A stretch of DNA of 64,000 nt. Origin: Streptomyces olivaceus. Lineage in GTDB: Bacteria; Actinomycetota; Actinomycetes; Streptomycetales; Streptomycetaceae. Where the stretch lies: positions 186,001 through 250,000 of the forward strand of contig NZ_JOFH01000001.1 in NCBI RefSeq assembly GCF_000721235.1. Direction: 5' to 3'. This document shows, piece after piece, positions 50,081 through 59,011 of this stretch. Both the position numbers and the translations under genes were made by a program. Below the pieces are notes generated by a model. That model ran no database searches, was not told the origin of the DNA, and worked only from the letters and a program-made list of their open reading frames with translations. Every line of letters begins with the position of its first letter. The first letter of the stretch is position 1.

Positions 50081-50746
50081 TCAGCCGAGCCAGCCCGGCC
50101 GGACCAGTCCGGACTCGTAGGCGAGCACGACGAGTTGAGCCCGGTCGCGGGCTCCCAGCTTCACCATCGTGCGGCTGACGTGGGTCTTGGCGGTCAGCGG
50201 GCTGACGACCAGGCGGCGGGCGATCTCCTCGTTGGACAGGCCGATGCCGACCAGGGCCATCACCTCGCGCTCCCGCTCGGTCAGCCGGGCCAGCTCCGGC
50301 AGGGCCGCGGGTTCCTTGGAGCGGGCCGCGAACTCGGCGATCAGGCGCCGGGTCACCCCCGGCGAGAGCAGTGCGTCGCCGTCCACCACCGCCCGCACGG
50401 CGCGCAGGAGTTCGTCGGGTTCGGTGTCCTTGACCAGGAAGCCGGAGGCGCCGGAGCGGATCGCCTCGAAGACGTACTCGTCGAGTTCGAACGTGGTGAG
50501 CATGACGACCCGCACGTCCCGCAGCCCGTCGTCGCCGGTGATCCGGCGGGTCGCCGCGAGGCCGTCCAGCACGGGCATGCGGATGTCCATCAGGACGACG
50601 TCGGGACGCAGTTCGCGGACGGTGCGTACCGCCCGCTCCCCGTCGGCGGCCTCCGCGACCACCTCGATGTCCGGCTGCGCGTCCAGCAGCGCGCGGAAGC
50701 CGGCCCGCACCAGTGACTGGTCGTCGGCGAGCAGTACGCGGATCAC
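50081..50746 (-). CDS. NarL/LuxR-type response regulator
   Basis: A 221-residue regulator of the adjacent histidine kinase. Receiver domain with Asp54 (VLMDIRMPVLDG) as phosphorylation site, acidic pair in LLADDQS, and Lys in FLVKDTEPDEL; the C-terminal LuxR helix-turn-helix is LTEREREVMALVGIGLSNEE followed by IARRLVVSPLTAKTHVSRTM. GTG 50746 overlaps the kinase stop codon as GTGA, so the pair is translationally coupled. No target gene is evident. Confidence 0.95.
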   Translation of the reverse strand: MIRVLLADDQSLVRAGFRALLDAQPDIEVVAEAADGERAVRTVRELRPDVVLMDIRMPVLDGLAATRRITGDDGLRDVRVVMLTTFELDEYVFEAIRSGASGFLVKDTEPDELLRAVRAVVDGDALLSPGVTRRLIAEFAARSKEPAALPELARLTEREREVMALVGIGLSNEEIARRLVVSPLTAKTHVSRTMVKLGARDRAQLVVLAYESGLVRPGWLG

Positions 50747-51990
50747 CGGTCCTCCTCCTCCGGACGCGTACCGTGCCCGACGTCGGCCGGCAGGGTCGCG
50801 AGCACCCGGAACCCGCCGTCCGGGCGCGGGCCCGCCTCGATGGTGCCGCCCAGCGCCGCCGCCCGCTCCCGCATCCCCGCCAGCCCGTTGCCGCTGCCGC
50901 CCGCGTCGGTCCCCGTCGCCGGTCCGTCGTCGTCGACGCACAGCCGCAGCGTGCCGCCCTCCCGGCCGAGGCGTACGCGCGCGTGCCGGGAACCCGAGTG
51001 CCGTACCACGTTGGTGAGCGCCTCCTGGACGATGCGGAACACGGCCAGGCCGGTACCGGGCGACAGGCGCGGCACCTCCCCCTCGACCTCGACGGTCAGA
51101 CCCGCGGCTGCCGCCTGCTCGACCAGTTCGGGCAGCCGGTCGAGGCCGGGGGCCGGGGCGCGGGGCGCGTCGCCGGGGGTGCGCAGGGTGTCGAGGACCG
51201 TGCGCACCTCGCCGAGCGCCTCCTTGCTCTGGGCCTTGATGGTCGTGAGCGCGGTGCGTGCCTGCTCGGGGTCCGTGTCGAGGAGGGCGAGTCCGACGCC
51301 CGCCTGCACGTTGATGACGGAGATGCTGTGCGCGAGGACGTCGTGCAACTCCCTGGCGATCCGCAGCCGCTCCTCGTCCGCCCGGCGTCTCGCCGCCCGG
51401 ATCCGCTCGGCACGCATGCGCGCCCACTGCTCGCGCCGGACCCGGGCCAGCTCGGACAGGGCCGCGATCGCGACCACCCAGGTGGCGATCACGGCCTCCT
51501 GCCCCCAGGACGCGGCCGAGTCCCCGGACGGCGGCAGCCACCGGTAGAGCCAGTGCGCGACCAGTGCGTGCCCGGCCCACAGCACGCCCATCGCGGTCCA
51601 CGCGGCCCGGCGGTGCCCGGCGACGACGGCGCTGAAGCAGGCCACCGCGACGGCCAGGAACACCGGCCCGTAGGGGTATCCGGCGCCCAGGTAGACCAGG
51701 GTGGTGACCGCCGTGCCGAACACGACCGGCACCGGGTACCGCTGCCGCCACAGCAGGGCGGCGCCGGTGACGAACAGCAGCGCGTGCGCGAAGGGGTCGG
51801 GCGCGGACCGCTCGCCCTCCTGGGCGTGGGCGGCGAAGCCCGTGCCGACCAGGACGAACGCCGTGACCAGCACCGTGGAGCGCCAGGGCCACCGGTGACG
51901 GCGCTCCTCGTCGCCCCACCGGTCCCACCGCGGGGGCCCGTGCCGCCGCCACCGGGGCTGCCCTCCCCCGCGCCCACGCTTCGCGTCCAT
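50743..51990 (-). CDS. Sensor histidine kinase, HisKA_3/NarX type
   Basis: A 415-residue membrane kinase. About four to five helices (residues 38-185) form the sensor part; a coiled segment leads to the dimerisation box RIARELHDVLAHSISVINVQ with phospho-acceptor His216, then the ATPase domain with IVQEALTNVVRHS (N-box) and GNGLAGMRERAAALGG (G-box). An extended Arg-rich cytoplasmic N-terminus of 37 residues precedes the helices. ATG 51990 has TAGCGT seven bases upstream and no ribosome site, so the mRNA is probably leaderless; GTG 51999 is an alternative. The signal is unknown. Confidence 0.93.
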   Translation of the reverse strand: MDAKRGRGGGQPRWRRHGPPRWDRWGDEERRHRWPWRSTVLVTAFVLVGTGFAAHAQEGERSAPDPFAHALLFVTGAALLWRQRYPVPVVFGTAVTTLVYLGAGYPYGPVFLAVAVACFSAVVAGHRRAAWTAMGVLWAGHALVAHWLYRWLPPSGDSAASWGQEAVIATWVVAIAALSELARVRREQWARMRAERIRAARRRADEERLRIARELHDVLAHSISVINVQAGVGLALLDTDPEQARTALTTIKAQSKEALGEVRTVLDTLRTPGDAPRAPAPGLDRLPELVEQAAAAGLTVEVEGEVPRLSPGTGLAVFRIVQEALTNVVRHSGSRHARVRLGREGGTLRLCVDDDGPATGTDAGGSGNGLAGMRERAAALGGTIEAGPRPDGGFRVLATLPADVGHGTRPEEEDR

Positions 51991-52111
51991 GGCCGCCACG
52001 CTAGACGCCGGCTGCCGGTGGCGGCGTCACCCGCGCGTAGTGATCACACGTACTCCCGGGGAAGTACGCCCGCCGCGCCCGTCGGTTCCGCGGGGACCCA
52101 TCCGGGCCTCG

Positions 52112-52158
52112 GAGCCTTGGGAGCCTTGGGGCATTGGGGCATTGGGGCCCCGAGGCTC
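52112..52158 (-). terminator. Hairpin over the stop codon of the flavoprotein gene
   Basis: GAGCCTTGGG, present twice (52112-52121 and 52121-52130), can pair with CCCGAGGCTC ending at 52158 (one G-U pair). GCATTGGGG is also doubled between them. The stop codon (52157-52159) lies in the stem. Confidence 0.6.
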
Positions 52159-53455
52159 AGGCACCCGCCTCGTCGTCGGCGCGGGCCGGTGCGGTGGCGG
52201 GCACCGTGTCCGCGGGAGCGGAGGGCGCCGTGTCCTCGCCGCCCGCGGGACGGCGGTCCATCGCGGCCAGCGCCCGCTGCGCCAGCGGGTGTCCGCGGAC
52301 CAGCTCGCCCAGCGTCGTCGACCCCTGGGTGATGTCCTTGAACGCCTTCCAGGCGGGCCGGAATCCGGTCAGCGCCGCGTGGAAGAGCCCGGGCCGGCGC
52401 TCGAAGACCGCCAGCATCCGCTTGCCGACGCTCATCTCGACACCCAGCCCGGCCTTGATGGCGAAGGCGTAGTTCAGAGCCTGCTTGCGGGCGTCCACGG
52501 CGTCGTGGGACTCGGCGATCCGCACCGCCCACTCGCCGGCGAGCCGGCCCGACCGCAGCGCGAAGGAGATGCCCTCGCGGGTCCACGGCTCCAGGAGCCC
52601 GGCCGCGTCCCCGCACACCAGGACCCGGCCGCGCGACAGCGGCGAGTCGTCGGCGCGGCAGCGCGTCAGGTGCCCGGAGGAGATGCTCGGCTCGAAGCCG
52701 GCGAGCCCGAGCCGGCCGACGAAGTCCTCCAGGTACCGCTTGGTCGCCGCTCCCTCGCCGCGCGCCGAGATCACCCCGACCGTGAGCGTGTCGCCCTTGG
52801 GGAACACCCAGCCGTAACTGCCGGGCAGCGGCCCCCAGTCGATGAGCACCCGCCCCTTCCAGTCGTCGGCGACCGTCTCGGGCACCGGGATCTCCGCCTC
52901 CAGGCCGAGGTCGACCTGGTCCAGCTTGACCCCGACGTGCGCGCCTATCCGGCTGGCGCTGCCGTCCGCGCCGACGACGGCGCGGGCCAGCACCGTCTCG
53001 CCGCCCTGGAGGACGACGGCGACCGTACGCCGGTCCGGCACCGCCGACCCGTGCTGCTCCACACGCGTGACCGTCGCCCCGGTGCGCAGCTCGGCGCCCG
53101 CCTTCTGGGCGTGCTCGACGAGCTGCTGGTCGAACTCGGGCCGGTTGATCAGGCCGAACAGCATCTGGCGGGAGCGCCGGGTCCGGGTGAAACGTCCGTT
53201 GTTCGAGAAGGTGACGGCGTGTACGCGGTCCCGGAAGGGCAGTTCGAAGCCGGGCGGGAGGGTGTCGCGCGAGGGTCCGATGATGCCGCCGCCACATGTT
53301 TTGTAGCGGGGCAGCTCCGCCTTCTCCAGCAACAGCACGCGCCGCCCCGCGACCGCCGCCGCGTAGGCGGCCGAGGCCCCCGCGGGTCCCGCGCCCACCA
53401 CGACCACGTCCCAGACCTGACGCGCGTCGCCCGCCGAAGAGTTCTCGCTGCTCAC
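52157..53455 (-). CDS. Geranylgeranyl reductase-family FAD-dependent oxidoreductase
   Basis: A 432-residue flavoprotein of the geranylgeranyl reductase/halogenase-like group. The FAD-binding VVVGAGPAGASAAYAAAVAG is at residue 18, the family stretch KAELPRYKTCGGGI follows, with VVGADGSASRIG and LVCGDAAGLLEPWTREGISF further on. Reduction of isoprenoid double bonds (menaquinone, phospholipid or carotenoid side chains) is known for relatives; the actual substrate here is not shown. A disordered Ala/Pro/Asp C-terminal tail of about 40 residues is present. GTG 53455 begins the protein. Confidence 0.87.
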   Translation of the reverse strand: MSSENSSAGDARQVWDVVVVGAGPAGASAAYAAAVAGRRVLLLEKAELPRYKTCGGGIIGPSRDTLPPGFELPFRDRVHAVTFSNNGRFTRTRRSRQMLFGLINRPEFDQQLVEHAQKAGAELRTGATVTRVEQHGSAVPDRRTVAVVLQGGETVLARAVVGADGSASRIGAHVGVKLDQVDLGLEAEIPVPETVADDWKGRVLIDWGPLPGSYGWVFPKGDTLTVGVISARGEGAATKRYLEDFVGRLGLAGFEPSISSGHLTRCRADDSPLSRGRVLVCGDAAGLLEPWTREGISFALRSGRLAGEWAVRIAESHDAVDARKQALNYAFAIKAGLGVEMSVGKRMLAVFERRPGLFHAALTGFRPAWKAFKDITQGSTTLGELVRGHPLAQRALAAMDRRPAGGEDTAPSAPADTVPATAPARADDEAGA

Positions 53456-53604
53456 GATGGTCTACTGCTCCGATCAAACCGCATGCCGCACCTGACCCCC
53501 GCATCCTACGGCGGGCATCGCCGCAGGCCACTGTGGGAGGATCGGCCCATTCATTTCATCCAAGTACTCCTTGGTACAACGTCGCACCCACAAGGAGCGT
53601 GCCC

Positions 53605-54960
53605 ATGTCGTCCAATCCGGTCGCCGAGACCGTCGCCTCGCTGATGCCCCGCGCGAAGGAGGAACTCGCCGCGCTGGTGGCCTTCAGGTCGGTGGCCGAC
53701 TTCGAACAGTTCCCGCGCAGCGAGAGCGTGGGTGCCGCCGAGTGGACGGCGGCGGCCCTGCGCGCCGAGGGTTTCCAGGACGTGGCCCTGCTCGACACCC
53801 CGGACGGCACGCAGTCGGTGTACGGGTACCTGCCCGGCCCCGAGGGCGCGAAGACGGTGCTGCTCTACGCCCACTACGACGTGCAGCCGCCGCTGGACGA
53901 GGCGGCCTGGGTCAGCCCGCCCTTCGAGCTGACCGAGCGCGACGGCCGCTGGTACGGGCGCGGGGCCGCCGACTGCAAGGGCGGCGTGATCATGCACCTG
54001 CTGGCGCTGCGCGCCCTGAAGGCGAACGGCGGCGTGCCGGTGCACGTCAAGGTGATAGCCGAGGGCTCGGAGGAGCAGGGCACGGGCGGTCTGGAGCGGT
54101 ACGCCGAGGCGCACCCCGAGCTGCTGGCGGCGGACACCGTCGTCATCGGCGACACGGGCAACTTCCGCGTCGGCCTGCCGACGGTGACCGCCACGCTGCG
54201 CGGCATGACGATGCTCCGGGTGCGGGTCGACACGCTCGAAGGCAACCTGCATTCCGGCCAGTTCGGCGGCGCGGCACCCGACGCGCTGGCCGCCCTGATC
54301 CGCGTACTGGACTCGTTGCGGGCCGAGGACGGCTCGACGACCGTGGACGGGCTGGCGGCGGACAGCGTGTGGGAGGGGCTGGCCTACGACGACGAGCAGT
54401 TCCGCCGGGACGCGCGGGTCCTGGACGGCGTGGAGCTGATCGGCTCCGGCACGGTCGCCGACCGCGTCTGGGCGCGGCCGGCCGTCACGGTGCTCGGCAT
54501 CGACTGCCCGCCGGTCGTGGGCGCCACGCCGTCCGTGCAGGCGAGCGCGCGGGCACTGGTGAGCCTCAGGCTGCCGCCGGGCGTGGACGCGACCGCGGCC
54601 ACCAAGCTGCTCCGGGCCCACCTGGAGGCTCGGACGCCGTGGGGTGCCCGGGTCGACGTGGAGCAGATCGGCCAGGGCCAGGCGTTCCGCGCCGACACCA
54701 CCAGCCCGGCCTACCGGGCCATGGCGGACGCGATGGCCGTGGCGTACCCCGGCGAGGAGATGCAGTACGCCGGTCAGGGCGGCTCCATCCCGCTGTGCAA
54801 CACCCTCGCGGCGCTGTATCCGCAGGCGGAGATCCTGCTCATCGGGCTGAGCGAGCCGGACGCCCAGATCCACGCCGTCAACGAGAGCGTGTCCCCCGAG
54901 GAGCTGGAGCGGCTGTCGGTGGCCGAGGCGCACTTCCTGCTCAATTACGCGGCGAGCTGA
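53605..54960 (+). CDS. M20-family metallopeptidase (dipeptidase)
   Basis: A 451-residue zinc dipeptidase. Metal and catalytic motifs are complete: LLYAHYDVQPP, GRGAADCKGG with the bridging Asp, and the base/ligand pair in EGSEEQGTGG. The dimerisation lid domain sits around residues 190-310. It has the size of the M20 dipeptidase group (PepV/carnosinase-like) rather than ArgE or DapE. ATG 53605 follows AAGGAG at eight bases. The enzyme is cytoplasmic and stands alone. Confidence 0.92.
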   Translation: MSSNPVAETVASLMPRAKEELAALVAFRSVADFEQFPRSESVGAAEWTAAALRAEGFQDVALLDTPDGTQSVYGYLPGPEGAKTVLLYAHYDVQPPLDEAAWVSPPFELTERDGRWYGRGAADCKGGVIMHLLALRALKANGGVPVHVKVIAEGSEEQGTGGLERYAEAHPELLAADTVVIGDTGNFRVGLPTVTATLRGMTMLRVRVDTLEGNLHSGQFGGAAPDALAALIRVLDSLRAEDGSTTVDGLAADSVWEGLAYDDEQFRRDARVLDGVELIGSGTVADRVWARPAVTVLGIDCPPVVGATPSVQASARALVSLRLPPGVDATAATKLLRAHLEARTPWGARVDVEQIGQGQAFRADTTSPAYRAMADAMAVAYPGEEMQYAGQGGSIPLCNTLAALYPQAEILLIGLSEPDAQIHAVNESVSPEELERLSVAEAHFLLNYAAS

Positions 54961-55038
54961 GCCGGGAGCAGGCGCGGTGGCCGGGCCGGACGCGGTGCCG
55001 GGTCGGCTCGGCGCTCGGCCACCGGCCGCCGCACGGCG

Positions 55039-56082
55039 TCAGCCGACCGGGGTGCCCGCCTCCAGATAGAGCGCGGCACCGCGCTCCCGGGCCCTGAGCG
55101 CCCAGCGCAGCCGCTCGTAGCGCACCGGGGGCAGCAGGTCGGCGGCCTCGTCCTCGGTGACGAAGCGCCAGGCGCGCAGCTCGGCCCCGGGCAGCAGGAC
55201 CCGGCCGGCGCCGGCGGAACCGAGCCGGCCGCCGTCGAAGAGCATCCGCAGCCCTCCGTAGGCGGGGGGCGCGGGCGGCTCCCAGTCGACGACCAGCAGC
55301 GCCGGTACGTCGTCGAGGCGGATGCCGGTCTCCTCGGCGACCTCGCGGACGCCGGCCCTGGCCGGTGCCTCGCCGGGTTCGACGACGCCGCCGGGGAACT
55401 CCCAGCCGGGCTTGTAGGTGGGGTCGACGAGCAGGACCCGGTCCTGCTCGTCGAAGAGCAGGACGCCGGCGGCGACCGTCTCGCCGGTCGGTTCCGGGGT
55501 CTGCACGATTCCGCAGGCCGGCACGGCGCCGGTGCCGACGGCCTCGGCCACCCGCGCCGCGGCCTCGCGCGGGGTGAGGGCACCGGTGTCGACCGGATGC
55601 GCGTCGGCGGTGAGCCAGGAGGCGAGGGCCGAACGGTAGGGCTCGAGGTGGTCGTGGGACCACTGCCGGAACCGTATCCCGTCGTCCGGCAGACCGTCGG
55701 GTATCTCGCGTCTCGCCATCCGCTCCCGCAGGATCGTTTCGGCCGGAGCCAGCAGGACATGGCGGACATCGATCCGGCGGGCGGCGAGGCCACCGAAGAT
55801 CTCGTCCCGGTACTCCTGGCGCAGCAGGGTCATCGGCACCACGAGGGTCCCGCCGAGGTCGGCGAGCATCGCGGCCGCCGTGTCGATCACCAGGCGCCGC
55901 CAGATCGGCAGGTCCTGGAAGTCGCCCACCTCGGCCAGGCGTTTGGGCGGCAGCAACTGCGCGAGCGCCCCGCCGACGACCTCGGGGTCGAAGAGTGTGC
56001 TGTTCGGGATCAGGTCGATCAGTTCCCGTGCGGTGGTGGTCTTTCCCGCACCGAACGCGCCGTTGATCCAGACGACGGTCAC
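55039..56082 (-). CDS. Fusion of a P-loop kinase-like domain and a Nudix hydrolase
   Basis: A 347-residue two-domain protein. Residues 1-185 are a P-loop domain like small-molecule/gluconate kinases, with Walker [16 protein letters not shown] (G8-T16), [20 protein letters not shown], and a mobile Arg-rich lid ([14 protein letters not shown]). Residues 200-347 form a Nudix hydrolase with a canonical box, G232-I254 ([20 protein letters not shown] then VAEETGI). Each half looks complete. Joining a kinase to a nucleotide pyrophosphohydrolase suggests a paired salvage or clean-up job; substrates are unknown. GTG 56082 has AGAGGGGGA upstream. Confidence 0.85.
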   Translation of the reverse strand: MTVVWINGAFGAGKTTTARELIDLIPNSTLFDPEVVGGALAQLLPPKRLAEVGDFQDLPIWRRLVIDTAAAMLADLGGTLVVPMTLLRQEYRDEIFGGLAARRIDVRHVLLAPAETILRERMARREIPDGLPDDGIRFRQWSHDHLEPYRSALASWLTADAHPVDTGALTPREAAARVAEAVGTGAVPACGIVQTPEPTGETVAAGVLLFDEQDRVLLVDPTYKPGWEFPGGVVEPGEAPARAGVREVAEETGIRLDDVPALLVVDWEPPAPPAYGGLRMLFDGGRLGSAGAGRVLLPGAELRAWRFVTEDEAADLLPPVRYERLRWALRARERGAALYLEAGTPVG

Positions 56083-56167
56083 AGGTCCCCCTCTTCTGTT
56101 GGCCCCCTGTGGCTTGCCCGCTTCACCCTGCCACGGAAACCAGGTCCAGTTGAGGACCTACGACAGC

Positions 56168-56202
56168 GGCGCCGGCGCCCCCGTGGAAGGGGCACCGGCG
56201 CC
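56168..56202 (-). terminator. Terminator hairpin after the small secreted peptide gene
   Basis: GGCGCCGGCGCCCC (56168-56181) pairs with GGGGCACCGGCGCC (56189-56202), 14 pairs with one G-U, and a seven-base loop. It lies 39 bp past the stop of the peptide gene on the minus strand. Confidence 0.7.
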
Positions 56203-56240
56203 GTGCGGTCCGGGTGGTGCGGGTGGGACGCGGGGAGGGC

Positions 56241-56435
56241 TCAGCCGAGCTGTCCGAGGGAGCCCTCGTCCAGGGTCAGGCTGTCGGTGGCGACGGTGTC
56301 CTGCACGGTGCTGACGGTGTCCTGCAGGTCCAGACCGAGCGGTAGCTCGCTCGGCGCGGCGTGGGACGGGGTGACGGCCGCGACGACGAAACCGGTGGCG
56401 AGGGACGCGAGGGCGAGCATGCTGCGCTTTTTCAT
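56241..56435 (-). CDS. Small secreted peptide, unknown function
   Basis: A 64-residue precursor with a clear signal peptide: basic MKKRS, hydrophobic MLALASLATGFVVAAV, and a cleavage-like SHA-A after residue 26. The mature part of about 38 residues is acidic and lacks cysteines (LPLGLDLQDTVSTVQDTV, TDSLTLDEGSLGQLG). It has no chaplin or rodlin hallmark. The gene is flanked by a strong terminator hairpin and by GAAAGGGGC just before the ATG, which supports expression. It is too short for homology calls by eye. Confidence 0.75.
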   Translation of the reverse strand: MKKRSMLALASLATGFVVAAVTPSHAAPSELPLGLDLQDTVSTVQDTVATDSLTLDEGSLGQLG

Positions 56436-56511
56436 GCCCCTTTCAACTACGCGGCGGCCCGGGAGTTACGGGTACGGCCGCGCGAGCCCGCGCCGACCGC
56501 GGCCCGGACGC

Positions 56512-56613
56512 GCGCCGTCCGGAACCCGGACCCGTACCGCCCGCGGCTCAGACGTGCGCCGTCCGGAACCCGGGGCCCGTACCGCCCGCGGCTCAGACGT
56601 GCGCCGTCCGGGC
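56512..56613. repeat. 44-45-bp repeats of the ROK kinase 3' end
   Basis: The sequence GCGCCGTCCGGAACCCGG leading on to CCCGCGGCTCAGACGT is repeated with starts at 56512, 56556 and 56601 (partial). The copy nearest the gene contains its last codons and stop. Confidence 0.85.
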
Positions 56614-57546
56614 GCCCGGCGTCCTCGTGAGGGCCGCCGCGGCCGCCCCGACCAGGCCGGCGTCCGTGCCCGTCTGGGCGGGGACGACCGCGAGGCGCCG
56701 GACGAAGGAGAGGGTCGCGTAGTCGGTCAGGGCCTTGCGCAGCGGCGCGAAGAGCACGTCGCCCGCCTTTCCGACACCCCCGCCGACCACGGCGATGTCG
56801 ATCTCCACGAGGGTCGCGGTCGCGGCGATGCCCGCGGCCAGGGCCTGCGCGGCGCGTTCGAAGGAGGCGACGGCGACGGGGTCGCCGAGACGGGCGGAGG
56901 CGGCGACCGCGGCGGCGGAGGCGTCCCCGTCCGGACCCGGCAGCCAGCCGGCCTCCAGGGCCCGGCGGGCGATGTTGGGGCCGCTCGCTATGCGCTCCAC
57001 GCATCCGCGCGCCCCGCACGGGCAGGGGTCGCCGTCCAGGTCGACGCTGATGTGGCCGATGTGGCCCGCGTTGCCGGTCGGTCCGGGGTGCAGCCTGCCG
57101 CCCAGCACCAGACCGCCGCCCACACCCGTGGAGACGACCATGCAGAGCGCGTTGTCGTGCCCGCGGGCGGCGCCGTGCCAGTGCTCGGCCGCCGCGATGG
57201 CCACTCCGTCGCCGATCAGCTCCACGGGCAGGTCACCGGCGGCGGCCCGGACCCGCCGGACCAGCGGGTAGTCGCGCCAGCCGGGCACGTTCACCGGGCT
57301 GACGGTGCCGGCGGAGGCGTCCACCGGGCCCGCGCTGCCGATGCCGACGGCCGTGGCCCGCCCCCACAGCGGCGACGCGGTCAGCTCCGCGAGCACGGCC
57401 TCGACGGCGCCCATCACCGTGTCGCCGTCCTCCCGGGCAGGGGTCGCACGCTGGGCGCGCGCCTGGATGCGGCCGTCGCCGTCCACCAGCGCGCCGGCGA
57501 TCTTGGTGCCGCCGATGTCCAGCGCTGCCACGAGGTCGGTGTGCAT
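56593..57546 (-). CDS. ROK-family sugar kinase (glucokinase-like)
   Basis: A 317-residue kinase without a DNA-binding domain. The ATP/sugar site motifs are intact: ALDIGGTKIAGALVDGDGRI, GIGSAGPVDASAGTVSPVN, the catalytic Asp and zinc motif CPCGARGCVE, and IGHISVDLDGDPCPC. It phosphorylates a hexose such as glucose, or N-acetylmannosamine/allose by analogy. The gene is divergent from a LacI regulator, 343 bp away. The last codons and stop lie inside a 44-45-bp direct repeat, so the end of the gene has been copied downstream. ATG 57546 is the accepted start; the ribosome site is weak. Confidence 0.9.
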   Translation of the reverse strand: MHTDLVAALDIGGTKIAGALVDGDGRIQARAQRATPAREDGDTVMGAVEAVLAELTASPLWGRATAVGIGSAGPVDASAGTVSPVNVPGWRDYPLVRRVRAAAGDLPVELIGDGVAIAAAEHWHGAARGHDNALCMVVSTGVGGGLVLGGRLHPGPTGNAGHIGHISVDLDGDPCPCGARGCVERIASGPNIARRALEAGWLPGPDGDASAAAVAASARLGDPVAVASFERAAQALAAGIAATATLVEIDIAVVGGGVGKAGDVLFAPLRKALTDYATLSFVRRLAVVPAQTGTDAGLVGAAAAALTRTPGARTAHV

Positions 57547-57692
57547 CAGAGTCGGATCTCCCCGTCGGACCGAAAGCGGAAAATGACGTACCCAGGGCGC
57601 GCAGCGGACCGCTCCCGCCCAGGGCCTCTCCGACCATTCCCGCCGCCGCCCGGAGGGCGGCCCCGCGGCGTCGGGTGCGTGCTCTCGGCGTG

Positions 57693-57736
57693 CCGGGCGC
57701 CGACCGGTGTACTGGTTGTACGTGGTCGGTGCCCGG
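57693..57736. repeat. Long nested inverted repeat
   Basis: CCGGGCGCCGACC (57693-57705) pairs with GGTCGGTGCCCGG (57724-57736), 13 pairs with one mismatch, around an 18-base loop that itself holds GTAC-TGGTT-GTAC. Confidence 0.75.
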
Positions 57737-57839
57737 GGCGGCGAGAGTGCGTGCACGGCGTCGCGAGGCGGGCGGGAATCGTCGGACAGGCCCTGGGGGA
57801 CGAGGACCGATAGTGCACCGGACAGTGTCTCCCGCATCT

Positions 57840-57851
57840 GACAACGTTGTC
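57840..57851. promoter_or_regulatory. Perfect palindrome, candidate LacI-family operator
   Basis: GACAACGTTGTC is a perfect 12-bp palindrome with outer CT/CCAG partial symmetry, just upstream of the regulator gene and in the divergent region of the ROK kinase. The form is typical of LacI-family boxes, suggesting autoregulation. Confidence 0.65.
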
Positions 57852-57889
57852 CAGGCTCTATGCTCGACGCCACATCCTCATACAACCCC

Positions 57890-59011
57890 ATGACCGACAC
57901 ATCCCCCGCGGACAACAGGAGCCGACGCACACCCGTGGACGACATGACAGGACACCGCATCGTGCCCGACACGACCCGCCGCGCGGCCCGCACCCCCGGG
58001 AACCGTTACGGAAATCGCCCCACCATGAAGGACGTCGCCGCGCGGGCCGGTGTCGGTCTCAAGACCGTCTCCCGGGTGGTCAACGGGGAGCCGGGGGTCA
58101 CCCCGGAGACCGAGCGCCGCGTCCAGGAGGCCATCGACGCCCTCGGCTTCCGCCGCAACGACAGCGCCCGGGTGCTCCGCAAGGGCCGCACCGCCAGTAT
58201 CGGGCTGGTCCTGGAGGATCTCGCCGACCCGTTCTACGGGCCGCTCAGCCGGGCCGTGGAGGAGGTGGCCCGCGCCCACGGCGCCCTGCTGATCAACGGC
58301 TCCAGCGCGGAGGACCCGGAGCGCGAGCAGGAACTGGTACTGGCGTTGTGCGCGCGCCGGGTGGACGGCCTGGTGGTGATCCCCGCCGGGGACGACCACC
58401 GGTATCTGGAGCCCGAGGTGAAGGCGGGCGTCGCCACGGTGTTCGTGGACCGTCCGGCGGGGCAGATCGACGCGGACGTGGTGGTCTCCGACAACTTCGG
58501 CGGCGCACGCGACGGCGTGGCCCACCTGATCGCGCACGGCCACCGCAGGATCGGCTTCATCGGCGACATGCCCCGCATCCACACCGCCGCCGAGCGCCTG
58601 CGCGGCTACCGGGCCGCGATGGAGGACGCCGGCATAACGGTGCAGGGCTCCTGGATGTCCCTGGGCGTCACCGACCCGGAGCGGGTGCGCCGGGCCGCCG
58701 AGGAGATGCTCGCCGGTCCGCGGCCGGTCACCGCGATCTTCACCGGCAACAACCGGGTGACGGTCACCGTGGTCCGGGTCCTCGCCGAGCACCCGCCGGG
58801 CGCCGCCCTCGTGGGCTTCGACGACATCGAGCTGGCCGACCTGCTCCGGCCCGGTGTCACCGTGGTCGCCCAGGACGCCGCCGCCCTCGGCCGCACCGCC
58901 GCCGAACGCCTCTTCCGGCAACTGGACGGCACGCTGCTCGCCCCCGAGCGCATCGAACTGCCGACCAGGCTCGTCACCCGGGGCTCGGGCGAGCTGCCTC
59001 CGGCGCACTGA
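57890..59011 (+). CDS. LacI-family transcriptional regulator
   Basis: A 373-residue regulator with an N-terminal extension of about 45 residues. Helix-turn-helix: TMKDVAARAGVGLKTVSRVV near residue 46; effector domain with GLVLEDLADPFYGPLSRAVE at the start and GFDDIELADLLRPGVTVVAQ near the end. The start is uncertain: ATG 57890 and ATG 57944 are candidates, and ATG 58026 would begin right at the helix-turn-helix. It is divergent from the ROK kinase gene and probably controls it and itself through the palindrome upstream. Confidence 0.88.
   Translation: MTDTSPADNRSRRTPVDDMTGHRIVPDTTRRAARTPGNRYGNRPTMKDVAARAGVGLKTVSRVVNGEPGVTPETERRVQEAIDALGFRRNDSARVLRKGRTASIGLVLEDLADPFYGPLSRAVEEVARAHGALLINGSSAEDPEREQELVLALCARRVDGLVVIPAGDDHRYLEPEVKAGVATVFVDRPAGQIDADVVVSDNFGGARDGVAHLIAHGHRRIGFIGDMPRIHTAAERLRGYRAAMEDAGITVQGSWMSLGVTDPERVRRAAEEMLAGPRPVTAIFTGNNRVTVTVVRVLAEHPPGAALVGFDDIELADLLRPGVTVVAQDAAALGRTAAERLFRQLDGTLLAPERIELPTRLVTRGSGELPPAH

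Larger units (their letters stand above)
57547..57889. other. Divergent control region of ROK kinase and LacI regulator
   Basis: This 343-bp region has a long hairpin at 57693-57736 and a LacI-type palindrome at 57840-57851, but no gene I can support. TATGCT at 57859-57864 may be the -10 of the regulator gene. Confidence 0.6.

Noticed and set aside
57675..57893. 72-residue open frame in the ROK/LacI divergent region
   Set aside because: It spans the hairpin and operator and has an Arg/Gly-rich sequence without a ribosome site.
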